64,000 nucleotides of DNA from Choanephora cucurbitarum (lineage: Eukaryota > Mucoromycota > Mucoromycetes > Mucorales > Choanephoraceae). The position numbers and the translations under genes are program-made. The notes under the pieces are model-generated. The model searched no databases, was not told the DNA's origin, and was given only the letters and a program-made list of their open reading frames with translations. The stretch spans positions 1 through 64,000 of the forward strand of contig JAIWNI010000021.1 in the NCBI GenBank assembly GCA_025331435.1, in the 5' to 3' direction. This document shows, in pieces, positions 55,565 through 64,000 of the stretch; the first letter of the stretch is position 1, and every line of letters starts with the position of its first letter.

Positions 55565-58500
55565 ACCTAGTTGATGACCAGGAAGTTCAACTAGGTGAAG
55601 ATTCTCAAAATCTTCCTGTTAATGATGACCATGTAGATGAAACTTGTTGTTCTTGTCAAAAACATAATAAAGTTGATTCTTCTGCCTCTTATTCTTCTGT
55701 CTCTAATAATGCTTATTGTGAAACTAAGTCTGCTGAGTGTAATGAACAAACTAGTAATGTTGAAGTTGTCAAGGATTCTAGAACTGGTGTAATTACGGAA
55801 TTGGTACCTATCATTCATCCAAGTGAAGGCCTTCGTGAAGAATTTCAGCATCTGTCTGAATTGAATGTTGTGGCAACAAAATTACCTTTGTACCAAGGCT
55901 CAGTAAATGATACTAGCGTAGAAGTGTTGATCGACAGTGGTGCAAGCGAGAATTATGTTTCTCAAACCGTTGCTAGACATGCTATTTCTTCTAGTCCAGT
56001 CTATGATCGACAAGTTGAGACAGCTGGTGGCGAAACAACTGCGATCAAAGAGAAAGTCGAAGTCCTACTTGACTTGAGCGGTTTCAAGACCAAAGTCATT
56101 GCCTATGTGTTTCCTACAAAGTTCGATGTAATACTGGGTAGAACTTGGTTGAAAGAAGTCGATCCGCGTCCCGACTGGTCAAGCGATATTTGGCATATCC
56201 AAAGCAAGGACAAGAAACAAAAGGTGAAACTGATCCCGTCGAACGATTATCGTAGTGCAGCACGTCCTCAGCTCAACTACTTGATCTCAAAGAAGCAAGC
56301 TGAGAGAAGTATTAGAAAGGGCGCTGACAGTTGTTTGTTGTTTCTTAACGCGATCGACCATGGTGATAAGAACATTGGCCTTGAAAAAGAAGAATATTGG
56401 GACAAACTGGTTCAAGAATTCTCCTCTGTGTTCCAAAGTGTATTGCCAGGTTTGCCGCCACAACGTGACGTAACTCACGTCATTGATACTGGTGACGCCA
56501 AGCCTATCAGCAGACCACCTTTCAAGATGAGTCCTGCTGAGTTAGACGAGCTGCAGAAGCAAATCAAGGAATTGTTGAAACTTGGTCTGATCCGGCCTAG
56601 TGCCTCACCTTGGGGAGCACCTGTTCTGTTTGTAAAGAAGAAGACTGGTGAGATGCGAATGTGCATCGATTATCGGGCATTGAACAGTGTTACTGTCAGA
56701 AACAACCACCCTTTGCCTAGAATCGATGAGTGCCTAGACCGCCTGCAAGGTGCCACTTACTTCACAAGCCTCGATTTGAAGTCTGGATACCATCAAGTCC
56801 GTATCAAGCCTGAAGATGTGCCAAAAACGGCTTTTAATACTCGTTATGGTCAATTCGAGTTTCTGGTCTTACCTTTTGGTCTCACCAATGCGCCACCATC
56901 CTTTCAAAGCTTGATGAACAAGATCTTGGGCACTTATCTTGATAAGTTTGCATTGGTGTACCTGGACGACATTCTGATCTACAGCAAATCCTTGGATGAA
57001 CATAAAAAACATGTACGACTGGTTTTGGATAAACTTAAAGAAGCTCAACTGATCGCCAATCTTAAGAAATGTGAATTTGGTAAACGGGAACTAACCTTTG
57101 TTGGATTTGACATTACCTCAAATGGAATTCTGCCAAGTCGTACGAAGGTGGAAGTCTTGAAATCATGGCCTGTGCTGACCAATGTTCAAGAAGTGCGTTC
57201 TTTCATTGGACTCGCGCAACACTACCGGCGTTTTATCCCTGGTTTTGCCTCCATCGCTTCCCCTCTCACTGACTTAACGAAAGGCACTGGTCCCAAACGT
57301 CGGCCTATCGTCTGGACAAAAGAATGCCAAGAAAGCTTTGACAAGATCAAGTCGCTCATGGTCTCTGCTCCCGTTTTGCAAGCTCCAGATATGGATAAGC
57401 CATTCCGAGTAGAAACAGATGCATCTGATTTCGGATGTGGTGCTGTTCTTCTACAGCCTGACAATAAGGAACCTCCTGCTTGGCATCCAGTAGCCTATGA
57501 ATCTAAGAAATTTTCGTCTGCAGAGCGCAATTACCCTGCTCAAGAACGAGAATTGATGGGTATATTGCATGCTCTTCGCACTTGGCGCTGTTTTCTGGAT
57601 GGTTGTCGAGGCGGATACAAGATCTTGACCGACCATTTACCCAACTGTTACTTGCGTACACAGGAAAAAATGAGTCCAAGACTAGTCAGATGGATGAACG
57701 AGTTGGAATTATATTCACCCACAATAGAATATAAACCCGGAAAAGAAAACAACGTAGCCGATGTTCTTTCCAGAATTGGTGGTCCCGAATCTGACACTGC
57801 TGACACCTCTTTGGAACCTGAATTCTTGTACGCTGTCTGGACAATGAAGAATGCGCCTGAATCCATTCAGAATGACTGGCCACTTCTCTACTTGAATCTT
57901 GATCGAGTACGATCCTCAGAATTACGCAAGTACTTGGTAGATCGACAAGACAAGTTTATTGTCAAGGACAATAAAGTGTTCCACAAGGTTGAAATTGATG
58001 ATAAACAGACCATCAAGGCTGTCCCATTTGTACCCTTTGCTGCTAGAGCCGATCTGGTGGCACGTTACCATGAGTCAAATGGACATGCTGGCTTGGGTAC
58101 TATGATCAAACTGTTTGTACCTCGTTTTTGGTGGCCCAGTCTGAAGCGTGACCTAAAAGGATGGTTAAAAACTTGTCCAGCTTGTCAGGTTAACAATCGT
58201 CCTGGTCACTCCCATCATGATGTTATGCATCCGCTTAAGGTACCAGCCGCCTTTGACCGTTGGCATTTAGACTTTGTTGGTGAATTACCTTTAACCGTAA
58301 AAGGCAACCGCTGGCTACTCGTTGCTGTGGATTACGCCACAAATTGGCCTATTGCTCGTGCTGTACCGTTTGCCACTAAAGAAACCATCGCTGATTTTAT
58401 ATATGAAGAAATCATGATGCGTTTTGGTTGTCCTTCGGAGATCCTCACTGACCGCGGTTCTAACTTCAATAGTGAATTAGTTAATGCGTATCTGAAACGT

Positions 58501-60138
58501 GTGGGTACTCACCACAAGTTGACCTCGGCCTATCATCCAAGAACCAACTCTAAGGTTGAACGGTTTAATGATGTGATCAAGACTATGCTTCGCAAGTACG
58601 TTAATGGTGCCCTTCACCGCTGGGACGACTTTGTCAATGCTGCTCTTTGGGCCTCCAGAATCCGTGTCCATACCACGACCGGATTTAGCCCATTTTATTT
58701 AACATATGGCCGTGAACCTCGTTTGCCTGGTGATCCTCTGTTACCTTATATCGACAAGAAGACCTTTGATGATAAGCGTACTGTTGCTGATATCACTTCG
58801 AGAGAACTTGCTGACTTAGGTCAACACCGTGCAGCGGCCGAGTTCCGAATGAAAGCAATGGCTGAGAAGGACAAAGACAAGTGGGATGCAAAAATCAAAA
58901 AGGTATCTTTTGAGACTGGTGATAAGGTCATGCTCACGCATGAAGGTCGTTATGGCCTAGAGCCCAAGTACAAAGGCCCATACGTAGTGGTTCAATCCTT
59001 CCCTGACTTTGGCACCTACAAGTTGCAGACCTTGGCTGGAGAACCACTACAGTCTTTGGTGCATGTTGACAGGATGCGGATTGCTAACGGCCATAACTCT
59101 GACACTCCGTGGTATGATCCAGTTGTTGCTCGCCAAGAGTGGCGACAGGTCATGACCAACATTGGTCGTGCTGCTGTTGTCCCCGAAGTCCCACCTGTTG
59201 TTGTCACTGATGACTTAATTGTTGATGCTCCTGGTCCTATCTTGTCTACCTCTAACCCTTCTGTTGTTGATGATTTTATTTTGCCTGAACCCGTTCTGGT
59301 CGATCCTCTTGCTGACTCTGTTGTAACTACTTCGAGTGCTACTGATCTTGTTGGTACTGATCCAATTGGTGATAACGCTGTTGATCATGTCGATCCAGTT
59401 GAACCCAATACTACAGCTCTGTCGAATAATGGTACTACTGTTGATTCTATCCTATCACCCGCTGTATCTATTTCTGCTGATTCTCGTCCATCTGACCATA
59501 TCATTGACATTGATCCTGAATTATTGGGTACTGATCCTACAGTGGACGTCGCTGATGACCCTATCATGCTGGATGCTTCTGATAACATCGATTCAGATGT
59601 ATTGGATTCTGCCCCTACTATGGATTCTGCACCTGACGTTGCACACAACGATTTACCTCAAACTCATACTACTGAAGAAGACGTCTTTGTGGATGCTTAT
59701 ACTGATCTACCCGACTCTCACTTCAATTTCGATATTGATGTTGAAGACGTACTTGATGATGATGTGCTTTTGCCTGCTCCTGATGTTACTTCTGATGCTC
59801 CTTCTACTCCTGCTTCTTCCTCTGTTACTGGTACTTCCTCTCAAAAAGTTCAGAGCCGAACTTCAAGCCAGGAGGGGGGTAATGTCGTAGAAAATAGCGA
59901 TTCCAGGCACAAGCAACCTATTGAGGTCGAGTACAACCTGCCTTATAGGTATAATGCCAATAAGAGAAGGTTTAAACCTCAATTGTTGAACAAGAAAAGA
60001 AAGAAGATCCGTCTCAACCTAATTAGTATGAAGCTATTACCTTTAAGAAAAGTCAGACTGTCAACCGATTCGTCAAGACACAACAATCAATCAGCTTCAA
60101 GAATACAATCACTTCCTTCTTTATTTACAATAGTATAG
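55528..60138 (+). CDS. Pol, copy 3
   Basis: Protein identical to copy 2. Uninterrupted and ending inside LTR4, 262 bp from the array's right edge. Because the outer LTR supplies the tail codons, this copy is complete despite lying at the end of the array. Confidence 0.95.
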   Translation, partial: RQWFRIVKGFSLNLVDDQEVQLGEDSQNLPVNDDHVDETCCSCQKHNKVDSSASYSSVSNNAYCETKSAECNEQTSNVEVVKDSRTGVITELVPIIHPSEGLREEFQHLSELNVVATKLPLYQGSVNDTSVEVLIDSGASENYVSQTVARHAISSSPVYDRQVETAGGETTAIKEKVEVLLDLSGFKTKVIAYVFPTKFDVILGRTWLKEVDPRPDWSSDIWHIQSKDKKQKVKLIPSNDYRSAARPQLNYLISKKQAERSIRKGADSCLLFLNAIDHGDKNIGLEKEEYWDKLVQEFSSVFQSVLPGLPPQRDVTHVIDTGDAKPISRPPFKMSPAELDELQKQIKELLKLGLIRPSASPWGAPVLFVKKKTGEMRMCIDYRALNSVTVRNNHPLPRIDECLDRLQGATYFTSLDLKSGYHQVRIKPEDVPKTAFNTRYGQFEFLVLPFGLTNAPPSFQSLMNKILGTYLDKFALVYLDDILIYSKSLDEHKKHVRLVLDKLKEAQLIANLKKCEFGKRELTFVGFDITSNGILPSRTKVEVLKSWPVLTNVQEVRSFIGLAQHYRRFIPGFASIASPLTDLTKGTGPKRRPIVWTKECQESFDKIKSLMVSAPVLQAPDMDKPFRVETDASDFGCGAVLLQPDNKEPPAWHPVAYESKKFSSAERNYPAQERELMGILHALRTWRCFLDGCRGGYKILTDHLPNCYLRTQEKMSPRLVRWMNELELYSPTIEYKPGKENNVADVLSRIGGPESDTADTSLEPEFLYAVWTMKNAPESIQNDWPLLYLNLDRVRSSELRKYLVDRQDKFIVKDNKVFHKVEIDDKQTIKAVPFVPFAARADLVARYHESNGHAGLGTMIKLFVPRFWWPSLKRDLKGWLKTCPACQVNNRPGHSHHDVMHPLKVPAAFDRWHLDFVGELPLTVKGNRWLLVAVDYATNWPIARAVPFATKETIADFIYEEIMMRFGCPSEILTDRGSNFNSELVNAYLKRVGTHHKLTSAYHPRTNSKVERFNDVIKTMLRKYVNGALHRWDDFVNAALWASRIRVHTTTGFSPFYLTYGREPRLPGDPLLPYIDKKTFDDKRTVADITSRELADLGQHRAAAEFRMKAMAEKDKDKWDAKIKKVSFETGDKVMLTHEGRYGLEPKYKGPYVVVQSFPDFGTYKLQTLAGEPLQSLVHVDRMRIANGHNSDTPWYDPVVARQEWRQVMTNIGRAAVVPEVPPVVVTDDLIVDAPGPILSTSNPSVVDDFILPEPVLVDPLADSVVTTSSATDLVGTDPIGDNAVDHVDPVEPNTTALSNNGTTVDSILSPAVSISADSRPSDHIIDIDPELLGTDPTVDVADDPIMLDASDNIDSDVLDSAPTMDSAPDVAHNDLPQTHTTEEDVFVDAYTDLPDSHFNFDIDVEDVLDDDVLLPAPDVTSDAPSTPASSSVTGTSSQKVQSRTSSQEGGNVVENSDSRHKQPIEVEYNLPYRYNANKRRFKPQLLNKKRKKIRLNLISMKLLPLRKVRLSTDSSRHNNQSASRIQSLPSLFTIV

Positions 60139-60400
60139 ATATTTAGTTTAGAATAGAAAAAGTATAAATACCGTGTTGTTGAATATTGTAAGTTCTTTAT
60201 CTTAGACTTACAATATAAAGCACAGGTAAACATTGGAAAGAGAAATAAATAAAACATCTTAGACTTACAATATAAAGCACAGCACAGCACAGTCTACGTC
60301 ACTGCCTTCTAGAACATTTCCCGGTAATCTCATTGGTTAGAAATCCTTCTAAAGTCACGTGACTATCCACAAACATCCTTAAGAAAATATCAAGACGACA
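59883..60400 (+). repeat. LTR4 (outer right)
   Basis: 518 bp. Ends ACGACA directly before CAAATATGT and the tRNA gene. LTR1 and LTR4 show no differences by eye, so the array formed very recently or has been homogenised. Confidence 0.97.
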
Positions 60401-60409
60401 CAAATATGT

Positions 60410-60492
60410 GGAGAGATGGCCGAGTTGGTCTAAGGCGTCACGTTAAGGTCGTGATCTCTTCGGAGGCGTGGGTTCAAATCCCACTCTCTTCA
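60410..60492 (+). tRNA. tRNA-Leu (anticodon AAG)
   Basis: 83 nt without intron. Acceptor stem GGAGAGA/TCTCTTC (one G-T pair) with discriminator A at 60492; D arm GCC/GGC; anticodon stem TCACG/CGTGA with loop TTAAGGT, anticodon AAG at 60445-60447; long variable arm (60455-60467) as in class II tRNAs; T arm GTGGG-TTCAAAT-CCCAC. The B box GGTTCAAATCC (60471-60481) is perfect. A 34 to inosine editing would let it read CUU, CUC and possibly CUA. Nine bases separate it from the retrotransposon array. Confidence 0.96.
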
Positions 60493-60493
60493 C

Positions 60494-60498
60494 TTTTT
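60494..60498 (+). terminator. Pol III terminator of tRNA-Leu
   Basis: A run of five T residues two bases after the mature 3' end, followed by more T-rich sequence. Confidence 0.8.
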
Positions 60499-61618
60499 GT
60501 TTATTTTTTATAAATGTTACATGTCAGTTGAGAATCCATGTTCACAGTCTTACTTGATCATAATATTACAGTGTTGTTACAGGACAAAGGATAGTTTTTG
60601 CAGTAAGTTGTAAAAGAGAATCAAAAAGATGTAATGGAGCAATCAGGCAGCAAGGTTATATGTAATGAGCACCACGTTGTTTAGGTAACGAACCGTAAAG
60701 TAAGATAAAAGAGTAAAGAAATATAAAGAAGAGATGTAATAAGTATCAAGGGAACTAATCAAATAAGTGGATTTAGGTAGCGAATATATGCTAAACTACA
60801 ACCAAGTGTAAAGTAAATAAGATAGATATAAGCTAAGTTTATTAAATAAGAAATGTTAAAGGGTTTATATACTATTCTGAAAGAAGTTATGTTGGACTTG
60901 TAAACTGATAATTTAAGCAGACAAGTTAGTGAGCCATTATGTAATGGATTATTAGTACATGCTCAAAAGTTCTGATCATTATGGGATGGAAAGTCAGAAA
61001 AGAATTCTAATAATTTGTTGTGAAATAAGAGATCAATAGGAGCTGTCAAATGAGTTGAATACCAATTAGAAAATACAGAGTTGGATTCAAAGCAGCGAAA
61101 AGAAGCAGAAAATAATTGAGCACTAGAAAAATTCCTGTGCGTAACATTGTCATTACCCGAGCCATTGAGCATGTCTCACTACAACACTCAATGTTCAGGT
61201 GAGGCTTTGACAATCTCAAGAGTACTTTCAAAAACAGAAAGAAGCGTATGCTCATTAAAGTTTATCTTGGCCCTTATCTGTGACAAAATTGTCAGGGAGA
61301 CGACTGAGATCAGTTCCATTGGGCCAAGTGATGCTGCTCAATTGCTTCCATTCTTATGGTTCGATCGTCTCTTTTTTCATCTACCATTCTGCAGCGAGCT
61401 GGTTACGGCCGTAATCAGAAGCTACTGTACCTGCAACGACCATATTAAGCAATACCATGCGCTAACTGTTGGTTTAGTATTGATGATGACACTCTTAGAA
61501 CTTTTAAAAAGAATCGTAATCAGACAATTCTTTAAATGAGAACAGCTGTTACAATGATACCCTCAGAAAAAAAAGATGGCTTTGGCTTGTACTAACCTTT
61601 GCTTTCTACTAAAGCACA
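60499..61618. other. Intergenic
   Basis: A/T-rich. The longest open frame (61147-61539 +, 130 codons) starts MSLPEPLSMSHYN and ends in a hydrophobic stretch; it has no recognised domain and no codon bias, so it is not called. The stretch may include the 3' end of the minus-strand genes to the right. Confidence 0.4.
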
Positions 61619-62107
61619 CTAGTTAATCACTGATTCACAAGCCTTTTCATATATGTAGTTATTGTCAGATGAGGTGAGGATGGTATTGATGTCAATGAAG
61701 CGCCTCCTGATCAGTGTAGTGTCAGTTCTTTTGTAGGTTTCTTGTCTGGACATTGTGCGCCGAACATGCTCTGTCTCTTTCGTACAGCTCATGTCTGCTG
61801 AAGTGCTACTCTCCTCATTTTTTCTTTTCGGCCAATACATACAAATAGCGTTCCGTTCCTCTCTAAGTTTCTCTAGTTCTAGCGGAACATAGCATTTTTG
61901 TATTTTTATCTTTCCATGGATGTTGGTACATTTTAGACTCAAGATAACATGGTTGCTTAGGACGTCTTGAAATAATCGAATGCATTCAGTAGGATCATTG
62001 TGCTTATACTCTAGTCTGAGGTTGCTCATTTCAGGATAACTCCGAGGCTGCATAAACTGTTTTTCATACACAAATATATTGATTGGTTCCCAATGCCTAT
62101 CTGTCAT
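61619..62107 (-). CDS. Hypothetical protein
   Basis: An open frame of 162 codons (MTDRHWEPINIF to YEKACESVIN). It is not low complexity and has a plausible globular first half (EYKHNDPTECIRLFQDVLSN, HVILSLKC) and a charged second half, but I recognise no family. It could be a terminal exon of the damaged gene at 62324-63519, in which case an intron or decayed exon joins them. No upstream promoter feature is evident. Confidence 0.3.
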   Translation of the reverse strand: MTDRHWEPINIFVYEKQFMQPRSYPEMSNLRLEYKHNDPTECIRLFQDVLSNHVILSLKCTNIHGKIKIQKCYVPLELEKLREERNAICMYWPKRKNEESSTSADMSCTKETEHVRRTMSRQETYKRTDTTLIRRRFIDINTILTSSDNNYIYEKACESVIN

Positions 62108-62323
62108 ATGTCTGTAGCTTTGAATTGATGGAGCACTGCCATCTGAAAAGTAGTGACTGACTTTGATTCAGCTTGAGTTTATGCTGATGACACAATTCAA
62201 GCCATATGAAAGAAAATAAAGAAAGAGCGCGCTGTCATCTTCCATAGTCAGACAGAAAAGGATTTATCTTTGAGACTAATTGATGTCTTGTTTATATCTT
62301 GCTTTCCAGAATCCAGTGAAAGA

Positions 62324-63249
62324 TCAAGCTGAGAAAAATGACTGGACTTTTTTGATTTCGCTGCAGTTGATTTCGTTTCTTTTCAACTTGATTGGACTGC
62401 GTGCAATAGTCGGATTTGACGTATACCCTACGTGTGCGAGACAATACACTTTGCCAATGTAATCAGATGCAACAGTTGGGTTCTCATGTTGTAGCACAAT
62501 GAAAGACTTGATGGGAAGAACCAAGTCAGCACCCATTTGCTCTGAATAGACATAGCTTTTGACCCAAAAGTCCCATGCTTTGATGCAAACATTGCACCGG
62601 TCAAAAAGACCAGTTATGATATGATATCATTGATCTGATGAAAGCCTCCAATCATAAATAAGGCTGATATTTTGATTGTCGTCAAAGGGCGACAAGCGTT
62701 TCACGGATTCATTTATAAAGCTAGTAAGCACTACTTTGTTGCTTTCGGGTATAACAGTAACATTGTATTTGACTTCATCTGTAAACAATGTTTCAGGCAT
62801 CAACTAAACACAGCTGCTCAAGCTGTCTCCTACCACAAACAACTGTGAGAAATGGCCACGTTTGGATAATCGAATGAGTCTTTTCTTGATATCGGAACAA
62901 GCCAGGCCAATACCCCCAGCTAGTTGATTGATCTGGTATTGGTGAAAAGGAATTTGCTAATTCAAGATTGAATATGCAGATTTGCTGCTGAGACTTCAAA
63001 TCGCTTACAGTAGTATTAAAACCAATATACTTTGTGATCCTTGAACAAAAGAAGGATTGTCTCTGCATAATGTAACCTGAGCTAAACACATATATTTATT
63101 TCAGACTGATAACCGCAAATCCGTCATCAAAAACACACCATGAATTGGAACATCAGCTATCTCTCCTGTAATCTTGATTTGTTCGATCGTTCTGTCTCTC
63201 TTCATCTTATAAAAGGCACGGTACATGTGTTCATTGCTTGGATCAAAGC

Positions 63250-63296
<47 letters not shown>

Positions 63297-63519
63297 TATA
63301 GACAGAATGGACTCTTGCCTTTACGAACATACTGGTGACATATATATTGTGATGGAAATAGGGAAGGCTTGAATGGATTTCATCCAGACTACAAACAGTG
63401 AGACTGAAAGTGACTTTCACGGCGGACCTATCATAGCTAGGATAGCCTAGGTATGCTTTATCAACCATACTGTACTCTGCTGAATTGCTGCCGTGATAGT
63501 GTTTTGTAACATAAGCCAT
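62324..63519 (-). pseudogene. Unidentified multi-exon gene, probably decayed
   Basis: Several coding-like stretches on the minus strand share a direction: one from the ATG at 63519 (MAYVTKHYHGSNSAEYSMVD); a basic stretch near 63220-63130 (FYKMKRDRTIEQIKITGEI); an open block to 62793; and a block from 62780 to 62324 (KYNVTVIPESNKVVLTSF, then SYVYSEQMGADLVLPIKSF). The last block is interrupted in frame by one TGA at 62627-62629, with coding-like sequence continuing on both sides. The first block runs into an (AG)n microsatellite. I do not recognise the family. A living gene with an intron over the TGA is possible, but no clear splice pair was found there. Confidence 0.35.
63250..63293. repeat. 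(AG)n dinucleotide microsatellite
   Basis: About 20 AG units in near-perfect array. On the minus strand it reads as CT repeats, polypyrimidine in character, and would encode Ser-Leu repeats if translated; more likely it lies in an intron of the adjoining gene. Confidence 0.95.
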
Positions 63520-64000
63520 GTATTCTTTTTTTGGTGAACATATCTAGCATCAGAGTGGTTGTCTCATCATACTCCCCACAAAATACTGAATATACTCTTT
63601 TTGCTAGAATCACTATCTAGCCTCTTTTTGCTAGAATCACTATCTAGCCTCTTTTTTCTGGCTACTCTTCTGTTGATTTTTTCTCTAAATCCTGACGAAA
63701 CAATCCATTGTCAGCCAAGATTTTCTTGAATGTAAGGAGATGAAGGTGTCTCTATAGCTATTGATGTGGTGTCTATCAAAGCCTCTAGACCTGATTCATG
63801 TTTTGTCGTCTTTTTATTATTTGATAGAAAGACAAAAACAAAAAGAAAGAAGAGATCACTCAATATTTTATTGACTTGTTACACATAGACAAAGTTGGTG
63901 TAGAAACCTTATTTGATTAAAAAAAAGTTTACCAATGCCAATCATTTCTTGTCTGTAGTCTACTTTGCAATGACTTTCTGGTGGTATTGTGCCCTTCTGA
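63520..64000. other. Intergenic, right end of the window
   Basis: No gene seen. Contains two tandem copies of a 26-bp unit (CTCTTTTTGCTAGAATCACT plus six bases) between about 63595 and 63652. The last 150 bp may belong to a gene beyond the edge. Confidence 0.4.

Larger units (their letters stand above)
53985..60400 (+). mobile_element. Ty3/Gypsy LTR retrotransposon, copy 3
   Basis: Last unit of the array, ending at LTR4 nine bases before tRNA-Leu. Frames intact and interior identical to copy 2 by eye. The right outer boundary is followed by CAAA, matching the four bases left of LTR1. Confidence 0.97.

Noticed and set aside
42188..60400. CRISPR-like or satellite array
   Set aside because: The period of 5.9 kb, LTR ends, primer site, polypurine tract and gag/pol identify a retrotransposon array.
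61147..61539. 130-codon plus-strand frame
   Set aside because: No family recognised and no coding bias; left inside the intergenic entry.

Overview
The window looks like nuclear DNA of an early-diverging filamentous fungus, most likely Mucoromycota (Mucorales-like). Intergenic DNA is A/T-rich with long A and T runs. Genes are cut by many short GT..AG introns, mostly 50-70 nt. The protein set fits: a CarRP/CarRA-type cyclase-phytoene synthase fusion, a GH72 GPI-anchored glucan enzyme, a Spo22/Zip4-type meiosis protein and a fungal KIN4-type kinase. Species assignment is inference; I ran no database search. Exon boundaries were worked out by hand from splice sites and reading phase, and all multi-exon models given with exon coordinates close in frame.

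Left part (1-25,357): a CarRP paralogue (+, 3457-5479) whose cyclase half has lost its usual acidic motifs; SPN1/IWS1 (-); ribosomal stalk protein P2 (+); a KIN4-like kinase with a KA1 domain (-); a GH72 glucanosyltransferase (-); mitochondrial ATP synthase beta (-); a small GPI-anchored Ser/Thr-rich protein (-). About 4.6 kb with no gene I can support follows; it holds a 126-bp foldback sequence.

Middle part (25,358-41,581), all on the minus strand: a Kes1-type oxysterol-binding protein, an Ime2/MOK-like kinase, an extremely intron-dense SPO22/ZIP4-like gene directly upstream of it, an intronless Met8/Met1 siroheme fusion, a membrane-bound lysophospholipid acyltransferase and proteasome subunit RPN9. 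The kinase and SPO22 pair may be a small meiotic neighbourhood.

Right part (42,188-60,400): three nearly identical head-to-tail Ty3/Gypsy elements sharing four LTRs (LTR-int-LTR-int-LTR-int-LTR, period 5.9 kb). Each has an intact gag and pol. The array is bounded by a 4-bp CAAA repeat and ends 9 bp before a tRNA-Leu(AAG) gene; it separates that gene from a TATA-like box that would have lain about 32 bp upstream. This resembles Ty3-style targeting to Pol III promoters. The pol frame continues through an Asp-rich extension, across the polypurine tract and about 255 nt into the 3' LTR, adding a lysine/arginine-rich tail. Low sequence divergence points to very recent activity. Beyond the tRNA (60,493-64,000) lie a probably decayed unidentified gene, an (AG)n microsatellite and a small tandem repeat.
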